From positions 1-5,107 of the forward strand of contig JAFMJA010000205.1 in assembly GCA_017853735.1 (NCBI GenBank): 5,107 nt of DNA, read 5' to 3'. The position numbers were made by a program, and so were the translations under genes. The DNA is from Burkholderiaceae bacterium. GTDB taxonomy: Bacteria > Pseudomonadota > Gammaproteobacteria > Burkholderiales > Burkholderiaceae_C. Shown in pieces: positions 5,054-5,107 of the stretch (its first letter is position 1; every line of letters starts with the position of its first letter). The notes under the pieces are model-generated. The model had not been told where the DNA came from, ran no database searches, and saw only the letters and a program-made list of their open reading frames with translations.

Positions 5054-5107
5054 AACTGGGGGCGGCGGATCAGCTCCTGACCATTGCTCAAGATAGGTGA
5101 CCAATTC
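5042..5107 (-). CDS. Possible C-terminal end of an unidentified minus-strand gene, partial
   Basis: Reading the minus strand from the window edge, one frame stays open for 21 codons and includes TYLEQWSGADPPPPVKKG before a TGA at 5044-5042. It resembles a natural proline- and lysine-rich C-terminus and would converge on Bug gene 2. A second minus-strand frame is also open (ending RRPQLKRADKKG, stop at 5031-5029), so the frame is not certain, and the stretch is too short to identify a family. It may be non-coding. Confidence 0.25.
   Translation of the reverse strand, partial: ELVTYLEQWSGADPPPPVKKG

Overview
The window looks like chromosome from a Burkholderiales betaproteobacterium, most likely Comamonadaceae or a close relative. 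This is inferred from GC-rich coding sequence and from two orphan Bug/TctC-type periplasmic binding proteins, a family strongly expanded in that order. No rRNA, tRNA, CRISPR array or recognisable insertion sequence is visible, so the genus cannot be fixed.

Layout. (1) Positions 1-1136 (+) hold the 3' part of a PAS-domain sensor histidine kinase; its start lies outside the window. (2) A 107-bp gap with palindromic G/C blocks and a direct repeat leads to the first Bug gene (1244-2230, +), closed by a strong intrinsic terminator (2254-2281). (3) Positions 2349-3149 (+) encode an exported protein with a formylglycine-generating-enzyme (SUMF1) fold that lacks both catalytic cysteines. (4) Convergent to it lies a complete FitA/FitB-type (VapBC superfamily) toxin-antitoxin operon on the minus strand: antitoxin 3602-3853, toxin 3186-3605, with a 4-base ATGA overlap and a candidate operator at 3863-3889. 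(5) Divergent from the antitoxin is a second, more divergent Bug gene (4047-5000, +), followed by a terminator whose 3' arm and T-tract are duplicated in tandem. (6) The last ~65 bases may contain the C-terminal end of an unidentified minus-strand gene.

How the parts may relate. The kinase next to Bug gene 1 suggests a two-component system controlling solute capture, with the partner regulator presumably upstream; this is inference from position. No TctA or TctB membrane genes are present, so either Bug protein would need a membrane partner encoded elsewhere or would act in sensing. The SUMF1-like protein, the toxin-antitoxin pair and Bug 2 are separate transcription units with no evident functional link. 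The most notable points are the cysteine-less SUMF1-like protein, the palindromic region before Bug 1, and the duplicated terminator arm after Bug 2.
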